Shown piece by piece: positions 45,262 through 53,156 of a stretch of DNA of 64,000 bases; within the stretch, counting starts at the first letter, position 1; every line of letters begins with the position of its first letter. This stretch comes from Lachnobacterium bovis (lineage in GTDB: Bacteria > Bacillota > Clostridia > Lachnospirales > Lachnospiraceae), in contig NZ_FOGW01000006.1 of the NCBI RefSeq assembly GCF_900111325.1, positions 62,001 to 126,000 on the forward strand, in the 5' to 3' direction. Position numbers and translations under genes: made by a program. Under the pieces are notes generated by a model. It had not been told where the DNA came from, did no database searches, and was given only the letters and a program-made list of their open reading frames with translations.

Positions 45262-47508
45262 ATGAATAGAAACAGGATGGAACTATTAGCACCAGCTGGT
45301 TCACTTGAAATCTTTAAGGCAGTTATCAGGGCAGGTGCTGATGCTGTATATGTTGGAGGAAGCGCTTTTGGAGCAAGAGCTTATGCCAATAATTTCTCGC
45401 AGGAAGAAATGTTTGAAGCAATAGATTATGCTCATGTACGTGATAGAAAAGTGTATATGACGGTTAATACATTAATGAAAAATAAGGAACTTAATGAGAA
45501 ATTAATTGACTTTTTAGAACCTTATTATGAGCATGGTTTAGATGCAGTTATTGTGCAGGACTTAGGAGCAATTAGTCTTATAAGGGAGAATTTTCCTGAT
45601 TTGCCAATACATGCAAGTACTCAGACAACAGTGACAGGTGTAGATGGTGCTAAATTTATGAAAAATTTAGGCGTAACTAGAGTTGTAACTGCTAGAGAAA
45701 TGAATTTAGAAGAAATAAAACGAATTCAAGATGAGGTGGGCGTTGAAATTGAAACATTTGCACATGGTGCACTATGTTATTGTTATTCAGGACAATGCTT
45801 ATTAAGTAGCATGTTAGGAGGTCGTAGTGGTAATAGAGGACGTTGTGCTCAGCCATGTAGACTTCCATATTCCGTTTTAGACAGTAAAAAAGAAGTATAT
45901 TTAAATGAAAAATTTGTACTTAGTCCAAAGGATCAGGCTTTAATAGAATATTTACCACAAATGATAGAATCAGGCGTTTTTTCATTAAAAATCGAAGGTC
46001 GAATGAAACAAGTTACATATGCAGCAGGTGTGGTTTCAATTTATAGAAAATATCTAGATAAAGCGATTGAGTGCATAGAAAATAATGATATTTTATCATA
46101 TAAAGTTAGCAAAGAAGATTATCAAATGTTATCCGATTTTGGAAATCGTTGTGGTTTTACAGATGGTTATCTTAGAGAACATAACGGAAAAGATATGATT
46201 ACATTATCAAAACCAAATCATGAGAAAACAAAAGGTGTTTTACAAGATATGGTTATTGAAAAATATGTTGATGCTGAACAATATATTCCAATTAGGGGAC
46301 AGCTTATTTTGCATAAGGAATCAGAAGCTATTTTAGAAGTTTCAAAAGATGATGTCGTTGTAAAAATTAGTGGAAATGTAGTTGATAGAGCGCAAAATAG
46401 ACCACTTTTAGAAGAAGATGTACGTAAAAGAATGTGCAAAACAAAAGATACACCATTTCATTTTGAAACAATAAAAATAGATATGGATGATGATATTTTT
46501 GTGCCTAATGGAGCTTTAAATCATTTAAGACGCGATGCTTTAAATTGTTTAAAAGACAAGTTATTACAAAATAAGGCTGAAAGAATTGATTTAGAAAAGG
46601 TAGCTTATAATACAAAATTAACTAAGACAGATTATTGTAATGAAAGTAAATGCAATGAAATATTTAATAAAAATTCTGTTATCTGTTCAATTGAAAGTAG
46701 AACAATGTTAGAATCAGTCATAAATAATAAAATTGTTTCAGAAGTTTATTTAGAAAGTGTTGCATATAACAAAAATAATTTATTAGCTGATATTAGAGAA
46801 GATATTTGTAAGCTTAGAAAAAGTGATAAAAAAGCTTATTTTGTTTTGCCAGCAATATATAGATATAACACTTCTAAATTATATGTTGATATTATAAAGA
46901 GTCTTGTAGATATGGATATAGATGGATTTGTTGTAAAAAACTATGAGGAATTTGAATATATCTGTGATTTGAGAAGAACTTTAAAGAGTGGTTTTAAAGT
47001 GATTTTAGATCATAACATGTATACATATAATGATAATGCGACAAAAGAATTTAATAACTTAGGGGCTGATATTGTTACTGTTCCAATAGAATTAAATAAA
47101 AGAGAAATAGCTCAAAGATTTAATGATAATTCGGAGATGATAATTTATGGTTATTATGCTCTTATGACGTCGGCGCAATGTGTTAAGAAGACAACATTAG
47201 GTTGTGATAAAAACAAAACGGTGACATTTTTAAAGGACAGATATAATAAGTTGTTTCCTGTAAAAAATTATTGTGATGAATGCTACAATGTGATTTACAA
47301 TACTTTACCGGTCTATCTTTTAGATAAGCTTGATGAGTTACAAAAAATGAATATCCGTAGAGTAAGACTAAATTTCACTATTGAATCACAAAAAGAAATA
47401 ACTAAAATTTTAAATGATGTAGAAAAGCGATTAATTGATTTTTCTGCTAAAGATGATATTAGTGTTACAGATTTTACAAGAGGGCACTATAAAAGAGGAG
47501 TTGAATAA
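45262..47508 (+). CDS. U32 family protein (RlhA/TrhP-like)
   Basis: 748 aa. N-terminal TIM-barrel U32 domain: MELLAPAGSLEIFKAVIRAGADAVYVGG, FAHGALCYCYSGQCLLSSMLG and GRCAQPCRLPY (conserved cysteines about 172-200), KIEGRMK. A long C-terminal extension (DUF3656-type, about 360-748) follows. Named peptidase U32, but characterised relatives RlhA and TrhP hydroxylate rRNA or tRNA with prephenate; the C-terminal part is nearest RlhA in layout. An RNA-modifying role is therefore more likely than proteolysis. RBS GAGGTG. Confidence 0.85.
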   Translation: MNRNRMELLAPAGSLEIFKAVIRAGADAVYVGGSAFGARAYANNFSQEEMFEAIDYAHVRDRKVYMTVNTLMKNKELNEKLIDFLEPYYEHGLDAVIVQDLGAISLIRENFPDLPIHASTQTTVTGVDGAKFMKNLGVTRVVTAREMNLEEIKRIQDEVGVEIETFAHGALCYCYSGQCLLSSMLGGRSGNRGRCAQPCRLPYSVLDSKKEVYLNEKFVLSPKDQALIEYLPQMIESGVFSLKIEGRMKQVTYAAGVVSIYRKYLDKAIECIENNDILSYKVSKEDYQMLSDFGNRCGFTDGYLREHNGKDMITLSKPNHEKTKGVLQDMVIEKYVDAEQYIPIRGQLILHKESEAILEVSKDDVVVKISGNVVDRAQNRPLLEEDVRKRMCKTKDTPFHFETIKIDMDDDIFVPNGALNHLRRDALNCLKDKLLQNKAERIDLEKVAYNTKLTKTDYCNESKCNEIFNKNSVICSIESRTMLESVINNKIVSEVYLESVAYNKNNLLADIREDICKLRKSDKKAYFVLPAIYRYNTSKLYVDIIKSLVDMDIDGFVVKNYEEFEYICDLRRTLKSGFKVILDHNMYTYNDNATKEFNNLGADIVTVPIELNKREIAQRFNDNSEMIIYGYYALMTSAQCVKKTTLGCDKNKTVTFLKDRYNKLFPVKNYCDECYNVIYNTLPVYLLDKLDELQKMNIRRVRLNFTIESQKEITKILNDVEKRLIDFSAKDDISVTDFTRGHYKRGVE

Positions 47509-47510
47509 TA

Positions 47511-48920
47511 ATGGAACATTTAGTGATGCTGCTTTCAAAGTATGTAATGATTTTTGTATTTCTTATGTACACATTTGAATGCTTTCATGTTTTTAGATAT
47601 ACAAATAATAAAGAAAAGCAAAGCTCAGTATATAAAAAGCAAAGAAGAAAAATTTTTATATTACATTTCTTGGGCTTTTTAGTGATTTTTATATCGACAT
47701 TAAATCCATTTATTATTGGATTTTATTTGATGCAATTAGTATTATTTAATGGTATTTTTTTGATTTATAAACTTTTTTACAAAAAAGCATCAGAGTTATT
47801 GTTAAATAATATGTGTATGTTTTTGAGTATTAGTTTTATTATTCTAACAAGAATATCAGTTGAAAAGGCAGTGAAGCAATTTTTTATCTTACTAGTTTCT
47901 GCGTGCTTTTCACTTTTAATACCGTTAACAATTAGAAATGTAAAATTTTTTCGTAAGTTCACATGGCTATACGCAGCGGTTGGATTAGTAGCTTTACTCG
48001 TTATATTATTAGCAGGTAGAACAAGTTATGGTGCTAAATTATCTGTTTCAATATTAGGATTTTCATTTCAAGCATCGGAATTTGTAAAAATTTCATTTGT
48101 TTTTTTCATTGCATCAATGTTGGAAAAAGGTGTGGATCGAAAAAAAATGATTATTACAACCTCAATAGCGGCATTACATGTATTGGTGTTGATTGCATCG
48201 AAGGATTTGGGAAGTGCGTTTATTTTCTTTATGACGTATACAATGATGATTTATGTTGCAACTGAAAATGAATTATATCTATTGGGAGGATTTGTTTCTA
48301 CTTTTTTAGGCTTATTCGTTGCTTCGCAATTGTTTAATCATGTTAAACAAAGAGTAGTTGCTTGGCAAAACCCACTCAGTGTAATTGATAAAGAAGGATA
48401 TCAAATATGTCAATCATTATTTGCAATAGGTACAGGAGGCTGGTTTGGCCTAGGATTGTGTCAAGGAAGACCAGATAAAATTCCGGTTGTTGTTCAGGAT
48501 TTTATTTTTGCAGCAATATCAGAAGAATTAGGTGGAGTTTTTGCGTTATGCATAATAATGGTTTGCATAAGTTGTTTATTAATGATTTTAAATATATCCA
48601 TTGAAATGAAGGATTCATTTTACCAAATGGTGGCATTAGGCTTAGGTACAACGTATGCAATCCAAGTGTTTTTGACTATTGGTGGAGTCACTAAGTTTAT
48701 TCCATCAACAGGTGTAACTTTGCCATTATTAAGTTATGGTGGAAGTTCATTGCTTTCGACTATGATAATATTTGGTATAATTCAAGGATTATATATAATT
48801 CATTATGACAGATATATAGACAAGAATGACAAAGGTGGAGGAACCAAAAAAGTATTAAAGCCATTTGATGGAGGTGAAGTTTCAGGTGAGTCTAAATATA
48901 CACTTGAAGAATATGATTAA
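47511..48920 (+). CDS. FtsW/RodA/SpoVE peptidoglycan polymerase
   Basis: SEDS-family glycosyltransferase, 469 aa, about ten to twelve transmembrane helices. Signatures: FQASEFVKISFVFFIASML, KDLGSAFIFFMTY (catalytic Asp), and GVTLPLLSYGGSSLLSTMI. It lies directly before a class B PBP, its normal partner, in the arrangement seen in pbpA-rodA type pairs. Which family member it is (FtsW, RodA or SpoVE) cannot be told from sequence alone; zapA nearby favours division. Confidence 0.9.
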   Translation: MEHLVMLLSKYVMIFVFLMYTFECFHVFRYTNNKEKQSSVYKKQRRKIFILHFLGFLVIFISTLNPFIIGFYLMQLVLFNGIFLIYKLFYKKASELLLNNMCMFLSISFIILTRISVEKAVKQFFILLVSACFSLLIPLTIRNVKFFRKFTWLYAAVGLVALLVILLAGRTSYGAKLSVSILGFSFQASEFVKISFVFFIASMLEKGVDRKKMIITTSIAALHVLVLIASKDLGSAFIFFMTYTMMIYVATENELYLLGGFVSTFLGLFVASQLFNHVKQRVVAWQNPLSVIDKEGYQICQSLFAIGTGGWFGLGLCQGRPDKIPVVVQDFIFAAISEELGGVFALCIIMVCISCLLMILNISIEMKDSFYQMVALGLGTTYAIQVFLTIGGVTKFIPSTGVTLPLLSYGGSSLLSTMIIFGIIQGLYIIHYDRYIDKNDKGGGTKKVLKPFDGGEVSGESKYTLEEYD

Positions 48921-50373
48921 AAAAAATGATGATACGAATGAAACAGTCACTAAAAAGAAAAAAACAAACAGGCAGTATACAGTTGTTATGTATGTTTTCT
49001 TTTTTATGTTTTTGTGTTTAATGGGATATTTTTTATATTTTCAAATTGTTTTGAGCGAAAAATATGTAAATTGCCCATATAATTCACTACAAAATATTGT
49101 GGCAGAACGCGTAGATAAGGGAAAAATACTAACAAGTGATGGAAAAGTATTAGCTGAGACACAAATTTTAAGCAATGGTGAACGAAGAAGAGTTTATCCA
49201 TATGACAATTTATTTGCACACGTTGTTGGCTTTAATTCACATGGAAAATCTGGATTAGAAGGCAAGGAAAATACGAAACTGACAAAAACACATGATATTA
49301 TGTTTAATCAGTTATATAATGAGGTTACACAGAAAAAAAATAAAGGTGATAATATAGTCACAACTTTAGATTATGATGTGCAAAAATTGGCTTATGACGG
49401 ATTAGGCAATTATGACGGCTCAGTTATAGTTATGCAGCCATCTACTGGAAAGATTTTAGCAGTTGTTTCAAAACCGGATTTCAATCCAAATTTAATAGAT
49501 GAACAATGGAAAAATTTGGTGGAAAGTTCGGATTCTGTTTTATATAATAGAGCAACACAAGGAAAATACACACCAGGTTCTGTATTTAAGATTTTTACTA
49601 CATTAGAATATTATAATGAGAATAAGATGTCGTACAATGAATTTAAGTATCGTTGTAGAGGTGGAGAGGCTGCATCAAACGGATATATTTTGCATGACGC
49701 AGGAAACGAAAGACACGGTTTAGTAAATTTAAAAAGTGCTTTTGCAGAATCATGTAATTCAGCATATGCTAACATAGCAAAGGGATTAGATGCTAAGAAA
49801 TTTAGTAGCTTTTGTAATAAAATGCTCTTTGGTAAAGATTTACCATTGAATTTAGAAACATCAAAAAGTAAATTTTTATTTAAAAGTACTGATTCTGACT
49901 TTATTAAAATGAGTACAGGAATTGGTCAAGGAAAAACTTTAGTTTCACCACTTCATATGGTCTTGGTGGCTAGTGCAATTGACAATAATGGTGTTCTTAT
50001 GAAACCATATCTAGTTGACAAAGTACAAAATCCTTCAGGCGATGTAGTAACGGAGAATAAACCTCAAAGCTATAAAAAATTATTAGATATAGATCAGGCA
50101 GAATTAATGCAAAATTATATGCAAGAAGTTGTAAAATCGGGTACAGCGACTAGATTAAGAGGACAATCATATCAGTGTTTTGGAAAAACAGGTACAGCAC
50201 AGATAGCTGATTCAGTAGATACAACGAATGCGTGGTTTGTCGGATATGGTAAGAAAGAAGGATATGAAGACATAGCTGTAGCTGTTGTTGTCGAGAAGTC
50301 TGGTTATGGCAGTAAATATGCCATTCCAGTTGCAAAAAAAATATTTGATAAGTATTTTAATACAAAAAATTAA
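48886..50373 (+). CDS. Class B penicillin-binding protein (transpeptidase)
   Basis: Monofunctional peptidoglycan transpeptidase, 495 aa. Start at GTG 48886, nine bases after GGAGGTG and inside the end of the SEDS gene (35-bp overlap). One transmembrane helix (about 28-50), a dimerisation domain, and the transpeptidase with Ser232-x-x-Lys235 in PGSVFK, Ser289-Cys-Asn291, and KTG at 434-436. Extracellular side. Partner of the upstream SEDS protein. Confidence 0.92.
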   Translation: MSLNIHLKNMIKKNDDTNETVTKKKKTNRQYTVVMYVFFFMFLCLMGYFLYFQIVLSEKYVNCPYNSLQNIVAERVDKGKILTSDGKVLAETQILSNGERRRVYPYDNLFAHVVGFNSHGKSGLEGKENTKLTKTHDIMFNQLYNEVTQKKNKGDNIVTTLDYDVQKLAYDGLGNYDGSVIVMQPSTGKILAVVSKPDFNPNLIDEQWKNLVESSDSVLYNRATQGKYTPGSVFKIFTTLEYYNENKMSYNEFKYRCRGGEAASNGYILHDAGNERHGLVNLKSAFAESCNSAYANIAKGLDAKKFSSFCNKMLFGKDLPLNLETSKSKFLFKSTDSDFIKMSTGIGQGKTLVSPLHMVLVASAIDNNGVLMKPYLVDKVQNPSGDVVTENKPQSYKKLLDIDQAELMQNYMQEVVKSGTATRLRGQSYQCFGKTGTAQIADSVDTTNAWFVGYGKKEGYEDIAVAVVVEKSGYGSKYAIPVAKKIFDKYFNTKN

Positions 50374-50377
50374 TTAT

Positions 50378-50406
50378 TTGCCTATTAAGTGAAAGTAAGA
50401 TATACT
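50378..50406 (+). promoter_or_regulatory. Promoter of the 50439-52251 transcription unit
   Basis: TTGCCT (50378-50383), 17-bp spacer, TATACT (50401-50406), starting five bases after the PBP stop. Confidence 0.6.
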
Positions 50407-50438
50407 TAGTTATATATAATGAAAAGTAGGAGAAGAGG

Positions 50439-50768
50439 ATGAGATGGTATAATAATCTATATATTAGTCCATCAGCAAAGAAAAAATCAAAAAAAATAAT
50501 TTGGAAGATAAAACATAAAGCAGGTTTAATTAATGTATATGTGATTACTTTAGCATCAAATTCAAGTAATTTACTTGATATAATTCCATCAGGTGATCTG
50601 TTGTTTTTATCATATCCAAGAGAAAATGTAAAAGTTTTAGGAATTGCAAAGGGATATACGGAAGCATTAGAATTATCATGCAAAATTGTAAAAGAAGTAT
50701 ACGAGAATACTGGTAAGTTTGATGTACACAATTATTTTAAAAATTCCTTTAAGGAGGTCAGCAGATGA
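50439..50768 (+). CDS. Conserved-looking protein of unknown function
   Basis: 109 aa, which I do not recognise. Begins MRWYNNLYISPSAKKKSKKI, strongly basic for 25 residues, then a mixed alpha/beta stretch (VYVITLASNSSNLLDIIPSGDLLFLSYP) and a helix-rich C-terminus. No signal peptide or transmembrane helix. RBS TAGGAG. It overlaps the DUF2953 gene by 4 bp, so the products are probably co-expressed and may act together. Confidence 0.8.
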   Translation: MRWYNNLYISPSAKKKSKKIIWKIKHKAGLINVYVITLASNSSNLLDIIPSGDLLFLSYPRENVKVLGIAKGYTEALELSCKIVKEVYENTGKFDVHNYFKNSFKEVSR

Positions 50769-51763
50769 GCTTCTTATTGATATTAAAATTTTTACTTAAA
50801 CTGATAATTATATTATTATGTTTAGTAGTGTTTGTTACTGTTTCGGTTCTATTTTACCCTATTAGATATAAAATTAAGGGAAAAGTAGATACTGAAAATA
50901 ATAATATATGTGTTGATGGAAAGGTAACATGGTTGTATCACATAGTGAGTGTCTTTTTTCATGTGAAGGAAGTTGATATAAAAAATTTTGACACGGATGT
51001 TTATTTGAAAATATTTTTCAAAAAAAAATATTTTTTTTCAACAGAAGATTTAGAAGAAAAAACAGAGGATTTAAAAGAAAATAAAGAAGTTTTAAAAGAA
51101 CCCAAAGAGGATTCAGAAAATTCAAAAAAATTTGAAGAAAATTCAGAAGAAGAAATTGAATCTTCTGTAACAACAGAAAAAAATGTAAATGATAATGAAA
51201 GTTTACAATACAAAACTGATGTGCAAAATGTAAATGAAGCACAAAATGAAAAAAAGGTAAATCTAGTTACAAAAGTAAAGAAGATATTTAGCAATATACT
51301 AGGATTTCTTAAGAGAATAAAATACAAATTTAAAAGTTTTATCACGAATAAGAAAAACTCTTCAAATAAGAATACTAGTGCAGTTGGTAAATTATATAAA
51401 AAAATTAAAATGATATATAATGATTCTGATTTCAAGTATACATATGCTTTTTTAAAGGAAAAAATTATATTATTATTGAAAATAATTTGTCCTAAAAAAG
51501 TTAAGGGATTTGCTGAATTTTCTTTAGCTGAACCAGATAAAACAGCGTTAGTAACTTCATTTTTTACATTATTTCCAGTTTTTTATGCAAAGTCATTTCA
51601 TATTTATCCAGACTTTAATGCTGAAAAAAAATATGTTTTGGCGGAATTTGAAATGAAAGGTAGTTTCATTCTTTTGAGTATTATTGTTTTATTGCTAAAG
51701 GTTTGGTTTAATAAAAAAGTAATGAAGTTTTTAGGTAAAATAAGAAGAGTGTATAATGCATAA
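50765..51763 (+). CDS. DUF2953 membrane protein
   Basis: 332 aa: N-terminal transmembrane helix (about 5-28), a domain with YPIRYKIKGKV, then about 100 residues of Glu/Lys/Ser-rich low complexity (about 95-165), and a C-terminal region with a second hydrophobic segment near 297-312. The VKGFAEFSLAEPDKTA and FHIYPDFNAEKKYVLAEFEMKG parts match DUF2953 (YtfI-like) proteins, which neighbour ytfJ/gerW in spore formers. Function unknown; sporulation is inferred from context. Confidence 0.75.
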   Translation: MSFLLILKFLLKLIIILLCLVVFVTVSVLFYPIRYKIKGKVDTENNNICVDGKVTWLYHIVSVFFHVKEVDIKNFDTDVYLKIFFKKKYFFSTEDLEEKTEDLKENKEVLKEPKEDSENSKKFEENSEEEIESSVTTEKNVNDNESLQYKTDVQNVNEAQNEKKVNLVTKVKKIFSNILGFLKRIKYKFKSFITNKKNSSNKNTSAVGKLYKKIKMIYNDSDFKYTYAFLKEKIILLLKIICPKKVKGFAEFSLAEPDKTALVTSFFTLFPVFYAKSFHIYPDFNAEKKYVLAEFEMKGSFILLSIIVLLLKVWFNKKVMKFLGKIRRVYNA

Positions 51764-51819
51764 AATAATTGCTAAAATATAGGAGAATATATAAATAAAA
51801 AGGAAGCGGAGGAAGATAA

Positions 51820-52251
51820 ATGTCGGATAATTCATTTAATAATACTGTAGAATCTTTATTTAAGGGGATGGATAGCTTTATTTCAACTAAAACAGTTGTT
51901 GGAGATGCTATTCATATAGGAGATACTATCATTTTACCTTTAGTTGATGTTTCATTTGGAGTTGCTGCAGGTGCTTTTTCTAAAAAGGAATCTGAGAGTG
52001 GTGCAGGTAGCATGGGTGGTAAGATAATGCCTAGTGCTGTGCTAGTTATACAAAATGGAACTACTAAATTAGTAAATGTTAAGAATCAAGATGGAATTAC
52101 AAAGATTTTAGATATGGTTCCGGATTTTGTTAATAAATTTAATGAATCAAGAAAAAATAAAAATGATGCTGAAACCATTGACAATAAAGTAAATGAAGAA
52201 GCAAAGACGGAAATGGAAGATATTCTTTCAAAATCTGTAGAGGAAAAATAA
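51820..52251 (+). CDS. ytfJ: GerW/YtfJ family sporulation-type protein
   Basis: 143 aa matching GerW (YtfJ): FNNTVESLFKGMDSFISTKTVVGDAI, IILPLVDVSFGVAAGAF, a Gly/Ser-rich loop (SGAGSMGGKIMPSAVLVI) and a Lys/Asp-rich tail. Bacillus GerW is needed for SleB-dependent germination; many non-spore-forming relatives keep the family. RBS GGAGG. Ends with a strong terminator. Sporulation ability of this organism is suggested, not proven. Confidence 0.88.
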   Translation: MSDNSFNNTVESLFKGMDSFISTKTVVGDAIHIGDTIILPLVDVSFGVAAGAFSKKESESGAGSMGGKIMPSAVLVIQNGTTKLVNVKNQDGITKILDMVPDFVNKFNESRKNKNDAETIDNKVNEEAKTEMEDILSKSVEEK

Positions 52252-52256
52252 TAAAG

Positions 52257-52295
52257 AAAAGTCCCAAACAATAAAATGTTGTTTGGGACTTTTTT
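52257..52295 (+). terminator. Terminator after ytfJ
   Basis: 15-bp perfect stem AAAAGTCCCAAACAA (52257-52271) with TTGTTTGGGACTTTT (52279-52293), then T to 52295. Confidence 0.9.
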
Positions 52296-52327
52296 GCAGA
52301 TAAAAATTAATAAGCGATAAATATACC

Positions 52328-52361
52328 AAAAAAGCTGCTAGATCATATTTCTAACAGCCTT
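52328..52361 (-). terminator. Terminator of rpmB
   Basis: Read on the minus strand, GCTGTTAG (complement of 52351-52358) pairs with CTAGCAGC (52334-52341) with one wobble, followed by a run of T (complement of 52328-52333). Confidence 0.75.
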
Positions 52362-52378
52362 CTTAAAGGATATCATCA

Positions 52379-52564
52379 CTATGCTCTTTCAACTTTACCT
52401 GATCTTAAGCAAGAAGCACATACATATAACTTCTTAGATGCTCCATTAACTTTACAACTTACACGTTTGAGGTTAGATTTCCAAACTCTGTTTGATCTTC
52501 TATGAGAATGGCTAACTTGATTACCATAATGAACGCCTTTTTCACAAACTGCACATTTTGCCAT
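52379..52564 (-). CDS. rpmB: Ribosomal protein bL28
   Basis: 61-aa 50S protein starting MAKCAVCEKGVHYGNQVSHS. Two Cys pairs, CAVC near the start and CASC near the end, indicate the zinc-binding form. Monocistronic, minus strand, divergent from the Asp23 gene, as in many Firmicutes. RBS GGAGG. The leader contains an ACTATC/GATAGT hairpin of unknown role. Confidence 0.96.
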   Translation of the reverse strand: MAKCAVCEKGVHYGNQVSHSHRRSNRVWKSNLKRVSCKVNGASKKLYVCASCLRSGKVERA

Positions 52565-52638
52565 GATATTGCACCTCCTTGCATCTCACTAAGTTTCACT
52601 ATCGTCTATATCGGATAGTAAATACTCACAACAAAAAT

Positions 52639-52667
52639 ATTTTATCAGATAGAGGGTATTAATGCAA
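52639..52667 (-). promoter_or_regulatory. Promoter of rpmB
   Basis: Minus strand: TTGCAT (complement of 52662-52667), 17-bp spacer, TAAAAT (complement of 52639-52644) with an extended TG. Same -35 as the tRNA-Glu promoter. Confidence 0.7.
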
Positions 52668-52717
52668 GGAAAAAATTAAAATTTAAAGGAAAAAATATTT
52701 TGTTAATAAAAGAATGT

Positions 52718-52745
52718 TTGCTTTTTAGGAAAAATTAGGTATAAT
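52718..52745 (+). promoter_or_regulatory. Promoter of the Asp23-DAK2-recG operon
   Basis: TTGCTT (52718-52723), 16-bp spacer, perfect TATAAT (52740-52745), 37 bp before the Asp23 ATG. Confidence 0.65.
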
Positions 52746-52782
52746 ATATTATAACTACGTCATAATTTCATGGAGGTAAGAT

Positions 52783-53142
52783 ATGAAAGGGCAAATGGAT
52801 ACCCAATATGGGAAAATTTTGATTGATGATGATGTTATAGCAACATATGCTGGTTCTGTAGCAGTAGAGTGCTTTGGAATCGTTGGTATGGCAGCAGTTA
52901 ATATGAAGGATGGTCTTGTTAAATTATTAAAAAGAGACTATATGGCTCATGGCATTTCTGTTAATGTTAGCGCCGAGAATAAGATTACAATAGATTTTCA
53001 TGTTATTATTGCTTATGGTATAAGTATTAATACAGTGTCAGATAACTTAATCGATACAGTAAAATATAAAGTTGAAGAATTTACAGGCATGGAAATTGAT
53101 AAAATCAATATTTACGTCGAAGGCGTACGTGTTATTGATTAA
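52783..53142 (+). CDS. Asp23/Gls24 family protein
   Basis: 119-aa protein of the Asp23/Gls24 family (YloU type): GKILIDDDVIATYAGSVAVECFGIVGMAAVN, the conserved IDFHVIIAYGISI strand and VNIYVEGVRVID-like end. Bacillus YloU neighbours yloV (DAK2) and rpmB, as here. Some members are membrane-anchored stress proteins; a link to fatty-acid kinase or envelope stress is inferred from context only. RBS GGAGG. Confidence 0.9.
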   Translation: MKGQMDTQYGKILIDDDVIATYAGSVAVECFGIVGMAAVNMKDGLVKLLKRDYMAHGISVNVSAENKITIDFHVIIAYGISINTVSDNLIDTVKYKVEEFTGMEIDKINIYVEGVRVID

Positions 53143-53156
53143 GGAGGACTATTAAA

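Noticed and set aside
47511..48920. Assigning the SEDS protein firmly as FtsW
   Set aside because: FtsW, RodA and SpoVE share these motifs, and the paired PBP does not settle it; the symbol is left empty.
50357..50731. 124-residue minus-strand frame opposite the unknown gene
   Set aside because: The plus-strand gene has a promoter, good Shine-Dalgarno and 4-bp overlap with the next gene; the antisense frame has none of these.
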